Below, piece after piece: positions 5,914-8,397 of a DNA stretch of 8,397 bases. Both the position numbers and the translations under genes were made by a program. The stretch lies in NCBI GenBank assembly GCA_902766515.1, contig CACXEB010000311.1, positions 1 to 8,397 of the forward strand, read 5' to 3'. The notes beneath the pieces are model-generated. The model had not been told where the DNA came from and ran no database searches. It saw nothing but the letters and a program-made list of their open reading frames with translations. The first letter of the stretch is position 1, and each line of letters opens with the position of its first letter. This stretch comes from an uncultured Eubacteriales bacterium. Its GTDB lineage: Bacteria; Bacillota_A; Clostridia; Christensenellales; Aristaeellaceae.

Positions 5914-6501
5914 ATGAAGAACCTGTTCCGCACCCTGATCGCCCTGATTGCCATCCTGTCCCTCGCCTGCACCGCCCTGGCGGAATACAAGACCCCCACC
6001 ACTGACTATGAAGTCTGGCAGGAATACACCCCTGAGCAGAGCATGCAGGAGGATGTGTCCGGCAAAGCCGTCGCTTACCAGTTCACCGCTGTGAGCGACC
6101 CCGAGACCAGCAAAAAGAATGTCTCCCTGAAGATCGACCTCTATGAGGACGGCTTCGCCCGTATGGCCCAGAGCACGGAAGGTGATGGCGTGACTTACTA
6201 CTACTACGGCTATTGGGCCAACATGGACGGTGAAGAAATCTTCCTCGCCTTCACCAGCTACAGCTATGAAGGCGCGACCATTGAAAACATGATCACCCAT
6301 GGCGACGTCCGCACGGTGGACTACACTTATGACCTGATCGAGGAAGATGGCGTTTTCACCTTCGGCCTGGATTTCTGCCTGGGCTTCGCCGACGGCGGCC
6401 AGTATGTACGCTCCACGATGGCTGCCGGCAGCAGCACCCCTGCCTTTGAAACCGAGGAAGCCTGGCTGGCGGATGCCGCCGCTTACTGGGCTGCCAAGTA
6501 A
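5914..6501 (+). CDS. Small secreted protein, unknown family
   Basis: A 195-residue protein with a clear signal peptide: basic MKNLFR, a hydrophobic core (7-19), and a probable signal peptidase I site after A23 (ALA-EY). The cysteine at 19 does not fit a lipobox because leucine is missing at -3, so it is probably released rather than lipid-anchored. The mature part of about 172 residues is acidic and rich in aromatic residues, with alternating polar/hydrophobic strands (AVAYQFTAV, VSLKIDLYEDGFARM), a run YYYYGYW at 95-101, and one cysteine (155). This suggests a compact beta-rich fold, perhaps a ligand-binding domain, but I recognise no family. The ATG at 5914 follows AAAGGAGGAA (5898-5907). 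A longer upstream frame would overlap the membrane-protein gene and lack a signal peptide. It is the last gene before the terminator at 6516, so it is probably co-transcribed with the GH3 gene. Confidence 0.85.
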   Translation: MKNLFRTLIALIAILSLACTALAEYKTPTTDYEVWQEYTPEQSMQEDVSGKAVAYQFTAVSDPETSKKNVSLKIDLYEDGFARMAQSTEGDGVTYYYYGYWANMDGEEIFLAFTSYSYEGATIENMITHGDVRTVDYTYDLIEEDGVFTFGLDFCLGFADGGQYVRSTMAAGSSTPAFETEEAWLADAAAYWAAK

Positions 6502-6515
6502 TCCCGTTTCCGCTG

Positions 6516-6552
6516 ATCGGCCTGCCGGCTTCCTACCGGCGGGCCGATTTTT
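6516..6552 (+). terminator. Strong intrinsic terminator of the GH3 unit
   Basis: ATCGGCCTGCCGG (6516-6528) pairs with CCGGCGGGCCGAT (6536-6548) over 13 bp with one T-G pair, around loop CTTCCTA, and ends in TTTTT (6548-6552). It lies 15 bases after the secreted-protein stop. Confidence 0.92.
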
Positions 6553-6560
6553 GAAAGACG

Positions 6561-6587
6561 CGCCTGTCAGAATGCACACAGGCGTTT
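6561..6587. other. Second hairpin downstream of the terminator
   Basis: CGCCTGT (6561-6567) pairs with ACAGGCG (6578-6584) around a 10-base loop, followed by only three T residues. It may back up the terminator before it. Because it overlaps the proposed GH43 promoter, it could instead be an operator. Confidence 0.5.
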
Positions 6588-6592
6588 ATCAT
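6564..6592 (+). promoter_or_regulatory. Possible promoter of the GH43 gene
   Basis: CTGTCA (6564-6569, four of six consensus bases) and TATCAT (6587-6592, five of six) are separated by 17 bp. Transcription would start near 6599, giving a leader of about 37 bases that includes the dyad AAACG/CGTTT (6601-6605, 6612-6616). The -35 match is weak. Support comes mainly from the need for a promoter after the strong terminator. Confidence 0.35.
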
Positions 6593-6635
6593 GGACAATG
6601 AAACGTATCGGCGTTTGGCGAAAGGAGTCCGTTTC

Positions 6636-8081
6636 ATGCAAAACCAGGTCTTCAACCCCTACCTCCCGTCCTGGGAGTATATTCCGGACGGTGAACCCTA
6701 TGTGTTCGGCGATCGCGTGTACGTCTATGGTTCACATGACCGCTTCAACGGCTTTCTTTTCTGCCTGAACGACTACGTGTGCTGGTCCGCGCCGGTCAGC
6801 GACCTGAGCCGATGGACGTGCTCAGGCGTGATCTACCGCAAGAACCAGGACCCCATGAACCGGCTGGGCCTGCGCATCCTGTTCGCGCCGGACGTGACGG
6901 TCGGTCCGGACGGGCGGTATTACCTGTACTACGCCTACGATTTCCTGGGCGTGATGGGTGTTGCGGTGTGCGATACGCCTGATGGGCAGTACCGGTTCTA
7001 TGGCCACGTCCATTACCCAGACGGCACCGTCTGGGGGCGGAGGAAAGGCGACGAGTTTCCCTTTGACCCCGGCGTGCTGACCGACGATGACGGCCGCGTG
7101 TACCTGTACTCGGGTTTCCAGACGAAGGTGCCCGCCGCGCTCAGCCGTTTCCGCGGGCACAGGCAAAGCGGCGGCGTGGTGCTGGAGCTGGAACAGGACA
7201 TGCTTACGATCAAGGCCGGACCGAAACTGCTGTTTCCCCTCAAAACGAACGATCCACCGGCGGATTTCAAAGGGCATGAGTTCTTCGAGGCCTCGTCCAT
7301 CCGCAAGATCGACGGCAAATACGTGTTTGTCTATTCCTCCGCCAACAACCACGAGCTGTGCTACGCGGTCAGCGACCGCCCGGACGGAGAATTCCGCTTC
7401 GGCGGTACGCTGGTGGACCAGGGCGACCTGTACCTGGACGGAAACACGGACGAGCACCGCGCCGCCAACTACCTGGGCAACACCCACGGAGGGATGGTGG
7501 AGCTGAACGGCGACTGGTATATCTTCTACCACCGCCAGACGAACCGGCACTCGTATTCCCGCCAGGCCTGCGCCGAAAAGCTCGAACGCACGCCCGACGG
7601 CGGTTTCCGCCAGGCGGAGGTGACCAGCTGCGGCCTGAACGGCGGGCCGCTCCGGGGCGGGGGCAGCTACCCCGCCTGTATCGCCTGCAACCTCTGGGGC
7701 AGGACCGGCACTGTCCGCTACGACCGGAAATTCGATAAACAGGCCCACCCCTACCTGACCCAGGACAAGCAGGACGACGACCATAGTGCCGTCCAGTACG
7801 TCGCGAACATGACCGATGGCGCAGTGGCAGGCTTCAAATACTTTGACATCAATACCCTGAGCGCGCTGTGCGTCACCGTCGGCGGTCACTGTGACGGCCG
7901 ATTCGAGGCGGCGCTCACCCCTGACTTTGCCGCCGTCATTTGTACCCTCCCAATCCATGCCGAGGGCCCGCAGATCACTGTCTCCGCACCCGCTGCCGTC
8001 CCTGTCGGCATCCACCCTCTCTTTTTCCGCTTCACCGGCGCCGGCGCCTGTGATTTCTACCGCTTCGAGCTGATCCCCTGA
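6636..8081 (+). CDS. Intracellular GH43 glycosidase with CBM6-like domain
   Basis: A 481-residue family 43 glycoside hydrolase, probably an alpha-L-arabinofuranosidase and/or beta-xylosidase acting on imported oligosaccharides. The five-bladed propeller (about 5-340) opens with NPYLPSWEYIPDGEP. The three expected inverting-mechanism acidic residues are present: base D18 (IPDGEP), pKa modulator D86 (FAPDVTVG) and acid E218 (FFEASSIRK). H284 in GNTHGG matches the histidine near the metal/active site seen in many relatives. The C-terminal part (about 370-481), with VANMTDGAVAGFKYFD and HPLFFRFTG, resembles a CBM6 beta-sandwich. There is no signal peptide, so it is predicted to be cytoplasmic. 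I prefer the ATG at 6636, preceded by AAGGAG (6622-6627), over the in-frame ATG at 6591, which has no such site. Terminators on both sides suggest a single-gene transcript. Exact substrate is uncertain. Confidence 0.9.
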   Translation: MQNQVFNPYLPSWEYIPDGEPYVFGDRVYVYGSHDRFNGFLFCLNDYVCWSAPVSDLSRWTCSGVIYRKNQDPMNRLGLRILFAPDVTVGPDGRYYLYYAYDFLGVMGVAVCDTPDGQYRFYGHVHYPDGTVWGRRKGDEFPFDPGVLTDDDGRVYLYSGFQTKVPAALSRFRGHRQSGGVVLELEQDMLTIKAGPKLLFPLKTNDPPADFKGHEFFEASSIRKIDGKYVFVYSSANNHELCYAVSDRPDGEFRFGGTLVDQGDLYLDGNTDEHRAANYLGNTHGGMVELNGDWYIFYHRQTNRHSYSRQACAEKLERTPDGGFRQAEVTSCGLNGGPLRGGGSYPACIACNLWGRTGTVRYDRKFDKQAHPYLTQDKQDDDHSAVQYVANMTDGAVAGFKYFDINTLSALCVTVGGHCDGRFEAALTPDFAAVICTLPIHAEGPQITVSAPAAVPVGIHPLFFRFTGAGACDFYRFELIP

Positions 8082-8097
8082 CCCTCAAAACCACTGC

Positions 8098-8127
8098 CGC
8101 CGCGTCTGCATTCAGGCGCGGCGTTTT
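8098..8127 (+). terminator. Intrinsic terminator after the GH43 gene
   Basis: An 11-bp stem (8098-8108 with 8113-8123, one T-G pair) with a CATT loop, followed by TTTT (8124-8127). It lies 16 bases past the GH43 stop. An AAAA run at 8087-8090 on the other side might give weak termination on the minus strand as well. Confidence 0.85.
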
Positions 8128-8135
8128 CTGACCCT

Positions 8136-8169
8136 CAATTTGTCAATTGCTGGAAGCGGAAATATCCGC
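8136..8169. promoter_or_regulatory. Two palindromes upstream of the XRE promoter
   Basis: CAATT-TGTC-AATTG (8136-8149) and GCGGA-AATA-TCCGC (8156-8169) are both perfect 14-bp dyads with 5-bp arms and 4-bp spacers. Their centres are exactly 20 bp apart, on the same face of the helix. The arms differ in sequence, so they would not be two copies of one site. They lie just upstream of the -35 box at 8175. Chance cannot be excluded for arms this short. Confidence 0.4.
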
Positions 8170-8174
8170 GAGTA

Positions 8175-8203
8175 TTGAGAAATCGACGGGCTTGTGCTAA
8201 AAT
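8175..8203 (+). promoter_or_regulatory. Extended -10 promoter of the XRE regulator
   Basis: TTGAGA (8175-8180) and TAAAAT (8198-8203) are separated by 17 bp, and TG at 8195-8196 provides an extended -10. Transcription would start near 8210, about 27 bases before the ATG at 8237. Confidence 0.7.
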
Positions 8204-8236
8204 AAGCAGGCACCCACGTACAAGGATGGTTTTACA

Positions 8237-8397
8237 ATGGCAAGCATTGGCGAACAGATCAGGGAAGCCCGCAAGGCGAAGGGCATCACGCAGGACGCAT
8301 TGGCGGAGGCGATGAACGTATCGCGGCAGGCCGTTTCCCATTGGGAAACGAACCGCACAATGCCCGATGCGGAAACGCTGATCAGGCTGTCAAAGGT
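8237..8397 (+). CDS. XRE-family transcriptional regulator, N-terminal part
   Basis: The first 53 codons of a Cro/C1-type helix-turn-helix regulator, cut by the window end. MASIGEQIREARKAKGITQ is followed by the turn and recognition helix MNVSRQAVSHWE (26-37), then PDAETLIRLSK, the standard HTH_3 layout. The ribosome binding site AAGGA (8222-8226) precedes the ATG at 10-base spacing. The missing C-terminal part would decide whether this is a simple repressor, or has a membrane, sensor or peptidase domain. A strong promoter separates it from the GH43 gene, so it is an independent transcript. A role in controlling the sugar genes is possible but not shown. Confidence 0.88.
   Translation, partial: MASIGEQIREARKAKGITQDALAEAMNVSRQAVSHWETNRTMPDAETLIRLSK

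Noticed and set aside
5929..5972. Lipoprotein signal at the start of the secreted protein
   Set aside because: The cysteine at residue 19 is preceded by S-L-A, not the L at -3 expected for a lipobox, and a good signal peptidase I site follows at ALA-E.
6598..6612. Catabolite-repression (cre) site before the GH43 gene
   Set aside because: TGAAACG resembles the first half of a cre site but lacks the required purine before CG, and the second half does not match.
6591..6635. Upstream ATG for the GH43 gene
   Set aside because: It has no ribosome binding site, and it lies at the proposed -10 box, whereas AAGGAG precedes the ATG at 6636 at good spacing.
6822..8015. A 397-codon minus-strand open frame opposite the GH43 gene
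   Set aside because: It is a codon-bias shadow of the GH43 gene, with no recognisable domain and no ribosome binding site.

Overview
The window looks like chromosomal DNA from a GC-rich member of the Clostridia, probably from a gut or rumen habitat. The evidence is the strong GGAGG-type ribosome binding sites, a LytTR regulator paired with a GHKL kinase, a domain-permuted membrane-anchored GH3 enzyme of a kind known from rumen Firmicutes, and an intracellular GH43/CBM6-like enzyme. The genus cannot be fixed from the sequence alone. All recognisable genes are on the + strand.

Layout. Positions 1-354 hold no credible gene; the first ~170 bases are dense in perfect hairpins and look like repetitive intergenic DNA. 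A strong promoter (355-383) then drives a two-component operon: a LytTR response regulator (435-1160) and a multi-pass GHKL histidine kinase (1157-2452), joined by a GTGA stop/start overlap. The 153-base gap after it holds a terminator hairpin (2505-2531), a pair of 15-base direct repeats spaced 21 bp apart that resemble LytTR target sites, and a probable promoter (2535-2562).

That promoter leads into a three-gene unit: a 952-residue GH3 glycosidase with its two catalytic domains in reversed order and a membrane segment at each end (2606-5464), a four-helix membrane protein overlapping it by 8 bp (5457-5858), and a small secreted protein of unknown family (5914-6501). A strong terminator (6516-6552) closes the unit. 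An intracellular GH43 enzyme with a CBM6-like C-terminal domain follows (6636-8081), with its own terminator (8098-8127). The window ends inside an XRE-type DNA-binding regulator (8237 onward) that has a good promoter and two palindromes upstream.

Working model (inference): the kinase senses an unknown signal and the LytTR regulator activates the GH3 unit through the direct repeats. The GH3 enzyme, tethered on the outer face of the membrane, trims glycosides near the cell surface. The GH43 enzyme acts in the cytoplasm on imported arabino- or xylo-oligosaccharides. The membrane protein and the secreted protein have no recognisable function and are the least explained parts of the window.
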